Shown here: positions 34,486 to 42,597 of the stretch, in pieces
Numbering within the stretch: the first letter of the stretch is position 1
Layout: the number at the start of each line of letters is the position of its first letter
Assembly: GCA_900758475.1 (NCBI GenBank)
Contig: CAAERQ010000031.1
Location: forward strand, 40,488 to 104,487
Length of the DNA stretch: 64,000 nt
Reading direction: 5' to 3'
Source of the DNA: an uncultured Collinsella sp.
Lineage (GTDB): Bacteria; Actinomycetota; Coriobacteriia; Coriobacteriales; Coriobacteriaceae
Translations under genes and position numbers: made by a program
Notes under the pieces: model-generated
The model's input: the letters and a program-made list of their open reading frames with translations, nothing else
The model's database searches: none
What the model was told of the DNA's origin: nothing

Positions 34486-35619
34486 TTAAATACGGTTCAT
34501 TTGATTGGCAACCTTGTTGTACCAGTCCTGCCACGTGGGAGGACAGTACTTCTTGGCGGCTGCCGGGGTAAGCGTGGAGCCATAGTTGGCGCCCAGGTAG
34601 GCAACGTGGGCGGAGACGCCCTCGCTCCAGCTGCCAAAGCTACGCCAACCGCCGCCGCGGGCGCTCCAGCCCCAGGCGTTATAGGAGCCGGCGCAATAGA
34701 GGCCCTTGCTGCTCTCGATACAGGCGATGGCGGGGGACCAACGGGGATCGACGCCGGTATTCCAGGCGGCAACGGCAAAGTTGTAGCCCTGGCCTGCCAT
34801 AGGGGAGCCGGCAAGGTAGTTGTCGATGCGGCTCGTCCACTCGTTAATGAACGAGTCGTAATCGGAGTTACCGCTATTCGAGCTGTTCACCGTGGTGTCG
34901 ATGGTGGTGTTGGCGTTGTTGGCCTGGCTGTTGGAGTTGTTGCCGCTTACGCCCTCGCCCGAGATCTTCTCGGCGGCAGCGGCCTTGTCGGCCTCGAGCT
35001 TTGCCAGCTCGGCAGCATTTTCCTGCTCGGCCTTTGCCTGCGCCTCGCTGCGGAGCTGCTGAGCCTGCGCCAGTGCATCCTCGGCATTTTTCTGCTCGCC
35101 CTCGAGCTGAGACTTGGCCTGATCGAGCTCGGTTTTGTTCTGCTCGAGCTCGGTCTGCATCTTGTTAAGCTCTTCGATCTCGTCGACGCTCGAGCTCGTA
35201 ATCTGGTTGGTGTATTTGCAGGTGGTGATAAAGTCGCCCAGGCTCTGCGTGTTCACCAGGAAGCTCACGATGGGGCTGGTGCCCTTCTGGTACTTATACA
35301 GATCGCGCATGGCGGAGCTTGCCTTGGCCTGCTGCTCGGGTAGCTCGGCCTCAATCTTATCGATGTTTGCCTCATTGGAGTCGATCTGCTTTTGCAGGTC
35401 CTCGAGCTTGGTGCGGGCGTCGTTGTAGGCGCTCGTAGCGTCCTCGATCTTTTTCTGGGCGGCGGAAAGCTGATCCTGCGTTGCCTGCGAGGCGGCATAG
35501 GCCGCGACGGGGGAGAGCATCGGCGTGGCCGTCAGCGCGACGGCGAGCGCGGCGCTCGTGATGATACGAGCCGGCTTCGACGCGATGAGCGCTGCGGTGC
35601 GATGGTTCGAATGCTGCAT
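34486..35619 (-). CDS. Secreted coiled-coil cell-wall hydrolase (glucosaminidase/lysozyme-like)
   Basis: 377 residues. A signal peptide (IITSAALAVALTATPMLSPVAAYA) is followed by a long coiled coil to about residue 220, like the CwlO/PcsB regulators of septal hydrolases. An Asn/Ser-rich linker precedes a C-terminal catalytic domain with GSPMAGQGYNFAVAAW, SPAIACIESSKGLYC and NAWGWSARGGGWRSFGSWSEG, resembling lysozyme/glucosaminidase domains; the Glu in CIESSKG is the likely catalytic acid. Secreted. ATG 35619 follows AGAGGG; the longer TTG start lacks a site. Confidence 0.85.
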   Translation of the reverse strand: MQHSNHRTAALIASKPARIITSAALAVALTATPMLSPVAAYAASQATQDQLSAAQKKIEDATSAYNDARTKLEDLQKQIDSNEANIDKIEAELPEQQAKASSAMRDLYKYQKGTSPIVSFLVNTQSLGDFITTCKYTNQITSSSVDEIEELNKMQTELEQNKTELDQAKSQLEGEQKNAEDALAQAQQLRSEAQAKAEQENAAELAKLEADKAAAAEKISGEGVSGNNSNSQANNANTTIDTTVNSSNSGNSDYDSFINEWTSRIDNYLAGSPMAGQGYNFAVAAWNTGVDPRWSPAIACIESSKGLYCAGSYNAWGWSARGGGWRSFGSWSEGVSAHVAYLGANYGSTLTPAAAKKYCPPTWQDWYNKVANQMNRI

Positions 35620-35851
35620 CCAGTCCCTCTGCAATCAATCGTAGGTTATTGGTCGAGGTGTATTCTACTACTGCTTTCGACCTCAACTTGAACCTTAAAG
35701 GTTCTAAAGGGTCAAGTTGAACTTGAGGCTTTGGCCTTGACCTGCGGGAATGGTGAATTGTTGAGAAACCATAGAGTTCAACTTTAACGTTACGGCACTC
35801 TGTTTGTGAGGGTTTTGGCTGTAAAAGCTACCTCAACGTGGGGTTTTGCAA
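35620..35851. other. Intergenic region with overlapping inverted repeats
   Basis: Between 35680 and 35735 several overlapping repeats occur: CCTCAA...TTGAGG, AACCTTaaAGGTT (35693-35704) and CAACTTGA/TCAAGTTG. The pattern resembles a MerR-type or other dyad operator for the cell-wall gene, but no -10/-35 pair with the required spacing is clear. Confidence 0.4.
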
Positions 35852-36484
35852 CTATAGGGTTCCTTCTCGACGAGCCTGCTCCACCTCTTTGAGTGCTTCG
35901 GTGGGAGTGAAGGAACAGGTGCCATCGCCGAGCTTAACCACCTGTATGTCGTCACCGATATGGACTTCTCCGCCCTGCAGCACGACGCCAAAAATGCCCT
36001 CGTGGGGGAAGATGCAGTCGCCGGCGAGATAATAGATGGCACAGCGGGTGTGGCAGACTTTGCCGATCTGGCTGATTTCGACGAGTACTTCGCTGCCAAT
36101 CTTGAGCTGCGTGCCCAAGGGGAGTGAGAGCAGGTTGATGCCCTGGGTGGTGAAGTTCTCGCCAAAGTCGCCCTCGTGCACATCGAGCCCGCGCGCCTGC
36201 GCCGTCTGGATAGACTCTGCAGCTAAAAAGGAGACCTGACGGTGCCAATGTCCGGCATGCGCATCGGAGGCGAGGCCAAACTGCTCGATGACGGTGTCGT
36301 GCCCGTCGGCGACGGTCGACTTACGCGTGCCTTTGTGCTCCGACGTGTTGATTGAGACGATGCGGACAGGCCCGTTGTAAGCATCGTTTGCGGTGCGTAG
36401 GGGTGCTGCCGTCTGGGCACGATCCGCAAGTTCGCGCTTTGCGGCGTCAATGATGGGGTTGTTGATCGGATGAGCCTGGGGCAC
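35852..36484 (-). CDS. MOSC-domain protein
   Basis: A 210-residue protein with the MOSC beta-barrel: VRIVSINTSEHKGTRKSTV near the N-terminus, FGLASDAHAGHWHRQVSFLA, DVHEGDFGENFTTQGINL and the conserved Cys in KVCHTRCAIYYLAGDCIF. MOSC proteins carry sulfur or act with molybdenum cofactor on detoxification; no partner gene is nearby. GTG 36484 is the start, with AAAGGT upstream. Confidence 0.9.
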   Translation of the reverse strand: MPQAHPINNPIIDAAKRELADRAQTAAPLRTANDAYNGPVRIVSINTSEHKGTRKSTVADGHDTVIEQFGLASDAHAGHWHRQVSFLAAESIQTAQARGLDVHEGDFGENFTTQGINLLSLPLGTQLKIGSEVLVEISQIGKVCHTRCAIYYLAGDCIFPHEGIFGVVLQGGEVHIGDDIQVVKLGDGTCSFTPTEALKEVEQARREGTL

Positions 36485-36704
36485 AGTGTACCTTTCGACG
36501 GGGCGGGCAACATGTTTAATCCTACAACAACGGTGGGTTCATTGCCCGTTGTCGTACACCGGTGATTGCCGCCTTCGTGCTGGATTATTACGCCGATTGC
36601 CATAGATACGGTGGAGCTTTGGGTGCCGGCGGCTCGGCACGCTAGAATAAATCAGTTGCACAAAGACCGCCCGTCGTGTGGGCAGTTCTAGATAGGAAGT
36701 TTCC

Positions 36705-37961
36705 ATGGCATTGCAGTTTACAGAGCGCGAGTTTATCCCCGTGCTGCTCGGCGGCGACATCAACGCGTATTCGGTGGCGCGCGCCTTCTACGAGGAGTAT
36801 CAGGTTAAGAGCCTGGTCTTTGGCAAGTACCAGACCGGCCCTGCGTATCGCAGCCAGATTATCGACTACACGCCTAACGTGGATATCGACACCATGCCGG
36901 TCATGATCGAGACCGTTAATGGCGTCGCACAGGCCAATCCTGATAAGAAGATTATTCTCATGGGCTGCGGCGACAACTACGTCGCGCTTGCCGCGCAGGC
37001 CCAGGACGCCGGTCAGCTTGCCTCCAACGTCATCGCGCCCTACGCCCCCTATAGCATGCTCGAGCAGTGCCAGAAGAAGGAGATTTTCTACGAGCTGTGC
37101 GAGAAGCACGGTGTGCCGTATCCGCACACGTTTACCTTTACCATGGCGATGCTCAACGCTCGGGGTGAGGCTCCCGCCGAGGTGCTCGACCAGATCGACT
37201 TCCCCTTCCCGATGATTCTGAAGCCCTCTGACGGCATCATGTGGTGGGAGCACGAGTTCGAGGGTCAGAAGAAGGCCTACGAGATTGCCGACCGTGCCGA
37301 GCTGGAGCAGGTCATTCGCGATGTGTACGCCAGCGGCTACACCGATGACCTCATCTTGCAGGACCGCGTGCCCGGCAACGACGAGTACATGCGCGTGCTT
37401 ACCAGTTATTCCGACCGCAACGGCAAGGTTCGCATGATGTGCCTGGGTCACGTGCTGCTCGAGGAGCATCAGCCCCATGGTGTCGGCAACCATGCCTGCA
37501 TCATCACTGAGCCCAACGACGAGCTCATGGATGGCGTGCGCAAGCTGCTTGAGGATCTTAAGTTTACGGGCTTCTCCAACTTCGACGTCAAGTACGACGA
37601 GCGCGATGGCTCGTTTAAGTTCTTCGACTTCAACACGCGTCAGGGCCGCAGTAATTACTATGTCACCAATAGTGGCTTTAACGTTGCTAAATACGTGGTG
37701 GATGAGTACGTCTATAACCGCCCGTTTGAGCCGGAATTTGTGACGGCGCAGGACGAGGCGCTGTGGATGGTCGTTCCTATGGGCGTCGTTGACAAGTATG
37801 TCAAGGACCCCGATCTGCGTGCGAAGGCGCATCGTCTGGCCAAGGAGGGTAAGGCTGCCGATCCTTCGTTTATGAAGGGTGATTTTGTCTTTAACCGCTG
37901 GTTGCGCATGTGGCACACCAAGCTGCGTCATTTTAAGTTGTTCAAGACGTATTACAAGTAG
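36705..37961 (+). CDS. ATP-grasp carboxylate-amine ligase, D-aspartate ligase-like
   Basis: A 418-residue ATP-grasp enzyme. The N-terminal part (FIPVLLGGDINAYSVARAFYEEY) is a pre-ATP-grasp Rossmann-like domain. The ATP-grasp core shows FPMILKPSDG, DLILQDRVPGNDEYMRVLTSY and the metal-binding FDVKYDERDGSFKFFDFNTRQGRS. The best-characterised relatives add D-aspartate to peptidoglycan precursors. A racemase of the Asp/Glu family follows immediately, which supports that reading, but the substrate is inferred. TAGAAT at 36643-36648 is a plausible -10 box. ATG 36705 follows AGGAAG. Confidence 0.82.
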   Translation: MALQFTEREFIPVLLGGDINAYSVARAFYEEYQVKSLVFGKYQTGPAYRSQIIDYTPNVDIDTMPVMIETVNGVAQANPDKKIILMGCGDNYVALAAQAQDAGQLASNVIAPYAPYSMLEQCQKKEIFYELCEKHGVPYPHTFTFTMAMLNARGEAPAEVLDQIDFPFPMILKPSDGIMWWEHEFEGQKKAYEIADRAELEQVIRDVYASGYTDDLILQDRVPGNDEYMRVLTSYSDRNGKVRMMCLGHVLLEEHQPHGVGNHACIITEPNDELMDGVRKLLEDLKFTGFSNFDVKYDERDGSFKFFDFNTRQGRSNYYVTNSGFNVAKYVVDEYVYNRPFEPEFVTAQDEALWMVVPMGVVDKYVKDPDLRAKAHRLAKEGKAADPSFMKGDFVFNRWLRMWHTKLRHFKLFKTYYK

Positions 37962-38045
37962 ATGAGCGCGGCGCCCGCCCGGTTTGCATCGGGCGGGCGC
38001 GGGTATGATACGCGCAATTGCGTGGGCGTCACCAAGGAGGCGGCG

Positions 38046-38792
38046 ATGGAAAAGCTGGGAGTTATCGGCGGCATGGGCGCCGAGGCCACGTCGTATTACT
38101 ACGACCAGGTGGTACGTCATACGGCTGCTACCTGTGATCAGGAGCATATCGACATGGTGGTGCTTTCCAAGTCGACCATGCCCGACCGTACGCTGGCCAT
38201 CAAGACCGGCGAGCATGCCGAGCTGCTGGCGACCATGAAGGAGTGCGCTCAGGCGCTCGAGTCGCTGGGCTGCGCGCACATAGCGATTCCCTGCAACACG
38301 TCACACTATTTCTACGATCAGATTCAGTCGTTTACGAAGGTGCCGATTATCCACATGCCGCGTGAGTCGGTGCGCTATGCCCTGGCGGGCGCGGTGATGG
38401 GGGAGTGCGAGTTCGATCCCAACCTGAGCATGCCGGCCGAGCCGGTGCGCAAGATCGGCATCATGGGCACCGACGGTACCGTGGGCGCAGACGTCTATGG
38501 GCGCGAATGTGAGACCGCGGGCGTTGAGGTCGTCTATCCCAGCGAAAAGCGTCAGGCCGACGTGATGTCGCTCATCTACGACGATGTGAAGGCCGGGCGC
38601 GAGCCCGATATGGATAAGTTTGACCGCGTGATGTGGGAGTTCGCCCGTAGCGGCTGCGACCGCGTCATCCTGGCCTGCACGGAGCTTTCGGTGTTGCAGA
38701 AGTATCGCGAGATGCCCGAGATCACCCTCGATGCGATGGATGTCCTGGTACGCGAGTCCATCATTCGCAGCGGCGTCCCCTACCGCCTGTAG
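38046..38792 (+). CDS. Aspartate/glutamate racemase-family protein
   Basis: 248 residues of the Asp/Glu racemase superfamily. MEKLGVIGGMGAEAT and the first catalytic Cys in HIAIPCNTSHYFYD are at the N-terminal side, and the second Cys in ILACTELSVL at the C-terminal side. Aspartate racemases make D-Asp. The gene is 84 bases after the ATP-grasp ligase, so together they may supply and attach D-Asp to the cell wall. ATG 38046 follows AAGGAGG. Confidence 0.9.
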   Translation: MEKLGVIGGMGAEATSYYYDQVVRHTAATCDQEHIDMVVLSKSTMPDRTLAIKTGEHAELLATMKECAQALESLGCAHIAIPCNTSHYFYDQIQSFTKVPIIHMPRESVRYALAGAVMGECEFDPNLSMPAEPVRKIGIMGTDGTVGADVYGRECETAGVEVVYPSEKRQADVMSLIYDDVKAGREPDMDKFDRVMWEFARSGCDRVILACTELSVLQKYREMPEITLDAMDVLVRESIIRSGVPYRL

Positions 38793-38805
38793 CCCTCGAC
38801 CCGCC

Positions 38806-38836
38806 AAAAAGGGACAGGTTTATTTTGGTAGGTTTT
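38806..38836 (+). repeat. One-armed copy of the GGGACAGG intergenic repeat
   Basis: The stretch from AAAAAGGGACAGG to TTTTGGTAGG nearly repeats one arm of the 2632-2687 palindrome, but here the partner arm is missing. Confidence 0.6.
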
Positions 38837-38852
38837 ATCTGGGAAAACAGTA

Positions 38853-38888
38853 AGGCCCCGGCTCGTTTGATGCGAGCCGGGGCCTTTT
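38853..38888. terminator. Bidirectional terminator
   Basis: GGCCCCGGCTCG (38853-38864) pairs with CGAGCCGGGGCC (38873-38884), then TTTTG. It serves the racemase gene and, on the other strand, ecfT. Confidence 0.85.
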
Positions 38889-38915
38889 GCGTTTGTCGGT
38901 TGCTGCCAACGATTG

Positions 38916-39662
38916 CTAGAACAGGAAACCGATGGCGATAAGGGCGATGCTGACGATAAGTACGGCGATATCCAGGCCCTTGATGGGGTAGCGCTTGTAC
39001 GAGCTCGCACGCGTGCGCAGGTAGAAACCTCGCTGCTCGGCGGCAAGCGCGGTGGCATCGGTCTTGCCCACGCTCGAGATAAGCAGCGGCACACACAGCG
39101 GCAGCATGAGCTTGAGTTTCTTGACGGGATTCCTAGTGTCGTATTCGACGCCGCGTGCAGTCTGCGCCTCCATGATGGCGTTCATTTCCTGGCCAAATAC
39201 CGGCACAAAGCGTAGCGCTGTGGTAAAGGTGAAGGCATAGCGATATGGCACGTGCAGCACCTCGACGCAGGCGTTGGCGAGGTCGTTGAGCTTGGTCACC
39301 ATAAGCATGAGGATGAGTGGCAGCGCCACGCCCAACAGGCGTAGGCAGGCCTTCGATCCGGTAATGAGGCCCGTGTCGGTGATAAAGCCCCACACCATGT
39401 TGCCGTCGCGCATAAAGGCCAGCTGAAGCACCAGCATAATAAGCGCGAGCGGAATCAGCAGCTTGAGTAGCGAGAGCAGACGGTCGACGACGCCGGCGTA
39501 GGCGCCCAGTGCAAGGGTGAGCGCCAAAAAGCCCAATAGCGTCACGTAGGTATCGGACAGGAAGATGCCGATGATGATGGCGGCGGCGAGGCCCAGTTTG
39601 ACGACCGGGTTCAAGCGGTGCAGCAGTGTGTCACCCGGCATATAGTCGATGACGTTAACCAC
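38916..39662 (-). CDS. ecfT: ECF transporter transmembrane subunit
   Basis: A 248-residue membrane protein with about six helices. The T-subunit features are an N-terminal HRLNPVVKLGLAAAI and two Ala-Arg-Gly-type coupling motifs, AQTARGVEYD and AAEQRGFYLR, which contact the ATPases. It couples ATP hydrolysis to an S subunit. The GTG start overlaps the ecfA stop by 8 bases. Together with the fused ATPase gene and the S component upstream it forms a complete dedicated importer. Confidence 0.93.
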   Translation of the reverse strand: MVNVIDYMPGDTLLHRLNPVVKLGLAAAIIIGIFLSDTYVTLLGFLALTLALGAYAGVVDRLLSLLKLLIPLALIMLVLQLAFMRDGNMVWGFITDTGLITGSKACLRLLGVALPLILMLMVTKLNDLANACVEVLHVPYRYAFTFTTALRFVPVFGQEMNAIMEAQTARGVEYDTRNPVKKLKLMLPLCVPLLISSVGKTDATALAAEQRGFYLRTRASSYKRYPIKGLDIAVLIVSIALIAIGFLF

Positions 39663-41406
39663 GGTGGACCATCTCCTCGGTAATGCGAACGATATCGGTG
39701 ACCTCGCTCACCTGTGCAAAGGCGGGAGAGACGGAGGATGCCAGGCGACGAGAAAGCTCTATGACCTGGGGCGGCTCAACGTAGGCTCGCTGCATGAGCT
39801 CGATGTTCGAGAACAGCTCGTGCGTGCGGCCGCGCTCGAGGATGCGGCCGTCGGCCATTACTACAATGCGCTCGGCAAAGTCGGAGACGACTTCCATGTC
39901 GTGGCAGACCATGATTACAGCGCAGCCGCGCTCGGCCATGGTGCGAACGGTTTCCATGACGGTCATGCACTCGCGGTAGTCAAGGCCGCTCGTAGGCTCG
40001 TCGAGCACCACGATTTTGGGCTCTACGACCACGACGGAGGCGAGTGCCACCATCTGGCGCTGGCCGCGCGAGAGCGAGAAGGGCGCCTCGTCGGCCGGCA
40101 AGCCAAAGCGGTCGATGACGAGCTGGGCGCGACGCAGCGCCTCGGCACGGTCGATGCCGGCAAGCTCCAGGCCAAAGGCGACCTCGTCGAGCACGGTGTC
40201 CTTGCAGATCTGGCGGTCGGGGTTTTGGAAGAGCGTTGCGACCTCGCGGGCGATGCGGCTCGTGGGGATGGCTGCAGTATCCAGTCCCGTGACGCGCACG
40301 CTGCCCGAGGCGGGCTTAAGCAGGCCTGTGAGCAGCTTGGTGAGCGTGGTCTTGCCGGCGCCGTTTTGACCGACGATGCCCACGAGCTCGCCGGGATAGA
40401 GGGTCAGGTTGAGGTCGTGGACGGCGGCGCCGCCATTGGGATAGGCAAACTCAACGTGATCGAAGGTGAGCACGGGCTCGGCGTCCTTGGCGTGCGGGCG
40501 CAACGACGGTGCGTGCGGTGAGCCGGCGGGTGCCTGAGTGTCGCTGCTTGCGTGTGCGGGGTCGACGATGCTCGTAATCAGGCGCTCGGCCTCATCAACA
40601 TCCAAACAGGGAGAGCCGCTGGCCAGGCCATCGGCCTCGAGGCTGTTGAAAATGCGCGTGACACGCGGGCAATCGACGCCGATGGCGTGGAGCTCATCGG
40701 TGTGCGCGAAGACCTCGTGCGGCTTGCCCTGTAGCGCGATTTCGCCATGATTGAGCACGAGCACGCGGTTGCAATACTCCGAAAGCAGGGCGACTTTTTG
40801 CTCAACGACGACGATGGTGATGCCGAGTGCACGGTTGGCCTCACGCAGGGTCTCGAAGACCAGCGTGGAGCTGGCGGGGTCGAGCGCCGCGGTGGGTTCG
40901 TCGAGCACGAGCACACGCGGACGCATGGCGAGGATGGCGGCGATGGCAACCTTTTGCTTTTGGCCGCCCGAAAGTGTGGCGATCTCGCGGTCACGCAGGT
41001 CGCTGATACCGACGGTCTTAAGCGTCTCGCTCACACGTTGCTCGATCTGGCCGTGGGGAACGCCAAAGTTCTCCAGGCCAAAAAGCATCTCGTCCTCGAC
41101 GACCGAGGCGACCATTTGCGTGTCGATGTCCTGCAACACACTGCCGACGATCTGCGATACATCGGTGAGCGAAACTTCACAGGTGTCGTTGCCGTCGACA
41201 GTGACGGAGCCAAAGAACGTACCGGTGTAATGGTGGGGTACGGCTCCCGACAGGCAGGCGGCAAGTGTGGACTTGCCGGCGCCCGAAGGCCCGATAATGC
41301 CGATAAAATCTCCCCTGTTCACGCTGAGCGAAACGTGGCTGAGCGCCTGCTCGGCTTGCGTGCCATAGGAGAACGAGACATCGTCGACGTTGATGATCGT
41401 TTCCAT
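39655..41406 (-). CDS. ECF transporter double ATPase (fused EcfA-EcfA')
   Basis: 583 residues containing two ABC ATPases in one chain. First domain: Walker A GPSGAGKST, signature LSGGQKQKVA, Walker B VLVLDEPTAALD. Second: GQNGAGKTT, LSRGQRQMVA (a degenerate signature, SRGQ for SGGQ) and VVLDEPTSGLD. An Ala/Pro/Ser-rich linker joins them around residue 300. Energises uptake with EcfT and the S component encoded just upstream. ATG 41406 follows AAGG. Confidence 0.94.
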   Translation of the reverse strand: METIINVDDVSFSYGTQAEQALSHVSLSVNRGDFIGIIGPSGAGKSTLAACLSGAVPHHYTGTFFGSVTVDGNDTCEVSLTDVSQIVGSVLQDIDTQMVASVVEDEMLFGLENFGVPHGQIEQRVSETLKTVGISDLRDREIATLSGGQKQKVAIAAILAMRPRVLVLDEPTAALDPASSTLVFETLREANRALGITIVVVEQKVALLSEYCNRVLVLNHGEIALQGKPHEVFAHTDELHAIGVDCPRVTRIFNSLEADGLASGSPCLDVDEAERLITSIVDPAHASSDTQAPAGSPHAPSLRPHAKDAEPVLTFDHVEFAYPNGGAAVHDLNLTLYPGELVGIVGQNGAGKTTLTKLLTGLLKPASGSVRVTGLDTAAIPTSRIAREVATLFQNPDRQICKDTVLDEVAFGLELAGIDRAEALRRAQLVIDRFGLPADEAPFSLSRGQRQMVALASVVVVEPKIVVLDEPTSGLDYRECMTVMETVRTMAERGCAVIMVCHDMEVVSDFAERIVVMADGRILERGRTHELFSNIELMQRAYVEPPQVIELSRRLASSVSPAFAQVSEVTDIVRITEEMVHRG

Positions 41407-41426
41407 GGATACCTTTCATAGTCATC

Positions 41427-41466
41427 GGGGACGTTCTTAAATGACTAGTCGTTTAAGAACGTCCCC
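41427..41466. repeat. Perfect 15-bp palindrome
   Basis: 41427-41441 and 41452-41466 are exact reverse complements starting GGGGACG, with a self-complementary centre TGACTAGTCG. It is one of several GGGAC-ended palindromes in the window. Confidence 0.75.
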
Positions 41467-41509
41467 AAAAGCTAGTTGTTTGGGACAGTCTTTGGTGGTG
41501 AAGTACGGA

Positions 41510-41614
41510 GGCGGCTTTACGAGGTGCCCCAGGTTGGCGCGAAAGAGGAACGAGGCGTACTTGGGTACGCGAGCGACGAATGAACGCCAAGATGGGATGG
41601 CTCGTAAAGCCGGG
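41510..41614 (-). repeat. Intergenic double-hairpin repeat, family 1, copy C
   Basis: Arms about 41510-41539 and 41585-41614 pair with few mismatches. The centre carries GCGTAC (41555-41560) and GTACGC (41565-41570), matching copies A and B on the opposite strand. The distal arm sequence (CTCGTAAAGCC type) is unrelated to the arms of A and B. Confidence 0.82.
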
Positions 41615-41618
41615 CAGG

Positions 41619-42191
41619 TTAGTTGAGCTTAAGGGACTTCTGGATGGGCAGGTAGAGAGCGCCGACCAGGATGGCGTTAAAGACGGCGGTCATGGCGACG
41701 ACGGGCAGCATGGCAGCGGCGAGCTCGCTCACCACGCCGAGCATGGCCATCTTGATGACCATGAAGATGACGCCCGAGACAAAGGTGGTCACGAAGGCTG
41801 CGACGATGGCGACGGCGGGCTTAACCTGGCCGTCCTTGGCGGCAGCGTTGACAATGACGGCCATGAGCATGGCAGCGATGCCCTCGGCGGCAAAATCGAC
41901 AAACGGCGAGGTGGTGGTGATCTGGATCACGGCGGCCGAGATCAGGCCGATGACGAGTGCCTGACCGATGTTGGGGCGAACGACCAGGATGGTGAGGCAG
42001 AAGGCCGAGATGATGAACTCGGGGCTGATCATGCCGCCCGAGATGCCGGAGATGGCCTTGCCGACGGTGAAGTTGAGGATGAAGCCGGCGGCAAGCAGGA
42101 TGGCGAGCAAGACGAGGGCACGGACGTCGAGTTTGCCGCGGTCGGCGGTCTGGACGGTGCGGGGCTGGGCGGTGGTGGTGTTCTGAGACAT
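41619..42191 (-). CDS. trpP: ECF transporter substrate-binding subunit, tryptophan (TrpP-like)
   Basis: A 190-residue hydrophobic protein with five or six helices, of the size and pattern of ECF S components and similar to TrpP: RALVLLAILLAAGFILNF, ISPEFIISAFCLTILVVRPNIGQALVIGLIS and VAIVAAFVTTFVSGVIFM. The substrate is assigned mainly from its leader: a peptide gene with three consecutive Trp codons and a terminator lies upstream. It precedes the ATPase gene on the same strand. ATG 42191 is the start; a longer frame runs through the terminator and is not real. Confidence 0.85.
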   Translation of the reverse strand: MSQNTTTAQPRTVQTADRGKLDVRALVLLAILLAAGFILNFTVGKAISGISGGMISPEFIISAFCLTILVVRPNIGQALVIGLISAAVIQITTTSPFVDFAAEGIAAMLMAVIVNAAAKDGQVKPAVAIVAAFVTTFVSGVIFMVIKMAMLGVVSELAAAMLPVVAMTAVFNAILVGALYLPIQKSLKLN

Positions 42192-42238
42192 GGTGAAAAT
42201 CCTTTCGGAAGGGAAGTGCAAGAGAAGAAAGCGGAGGC

Positions 42239-42368
42239 GCGTGATGCGAATGCGATCGGGCTCGAGATAGAAAAAGGCCCCCGGTCGAAACCGGAGGCCT
42301 TCCAATCACCTAGAGCGCAAAAACAGGCGTGAGGGACTCACCGTCGACCGATCGCATTCGCATCACGC
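42239..42368 (-). promoter_or_regulatory. Tryptophan attenuator: terminator, antiterminator and long-range helix
   Basis: On the minus strand a terminator (42302-42271: GGCC-rich stem, then TTTTT) lies between the leader peptide and trpP. CGGTCGA just after the Trp codons (complement of 42344-42350) can pair with TCGACCG in the terminator (42282-42288), a candidate antiterminator. In addition the 21 bases 42348-42368 and 42239-42259 are exact reverse complements and would enclose the whole terminator in a long helix. That second pairing is not part of the textbook mechanism. Confidence 0.8.
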
Positions 42369-42406
42369 CACCACCAGTTGTTGAGAGACTTCATCGTGTT
42401 CTTCAT
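42338..42406 (-). CDS. trpL: Trp leader peptide
   Basis: A 22-codon peptide gene from ATG 42406 to TGA, with AAAGGAG upstream. The core LNNWWWRDANAIGRR has three consecutive Trp codons (UGG UGG UGG). Ribosome stalling there at low Trp would let the downstream RNA refold and allow transcription into trpP. TATAGT at 42470-42465 (minus strand) is a plausible -10 box. Similar WWW leaders precede trp genes in other Actinobacteria. Confidence 0.9.
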   Translation of the reverse strand: MKNTMKSLNNWWWRDANAIGRR

Positions 42407-42597
42407 GTTGGTGGCTCCTTTCGTGATGCCGTGGCGCGGTCGCACCTAGTTGCTGTTGCGCTGCACTATAGCACAGCGAAGTGTGTGCAGGGAATCTTTT
42501 TTGAAAAGATTTCGGCGACGTTTCCCGCCGGTCGAATGGGTGGCTGGGCGGGCGGGCGACCTTGGTCATCCCGTCCGCGCCTTAAGGCGTGGGGCTC

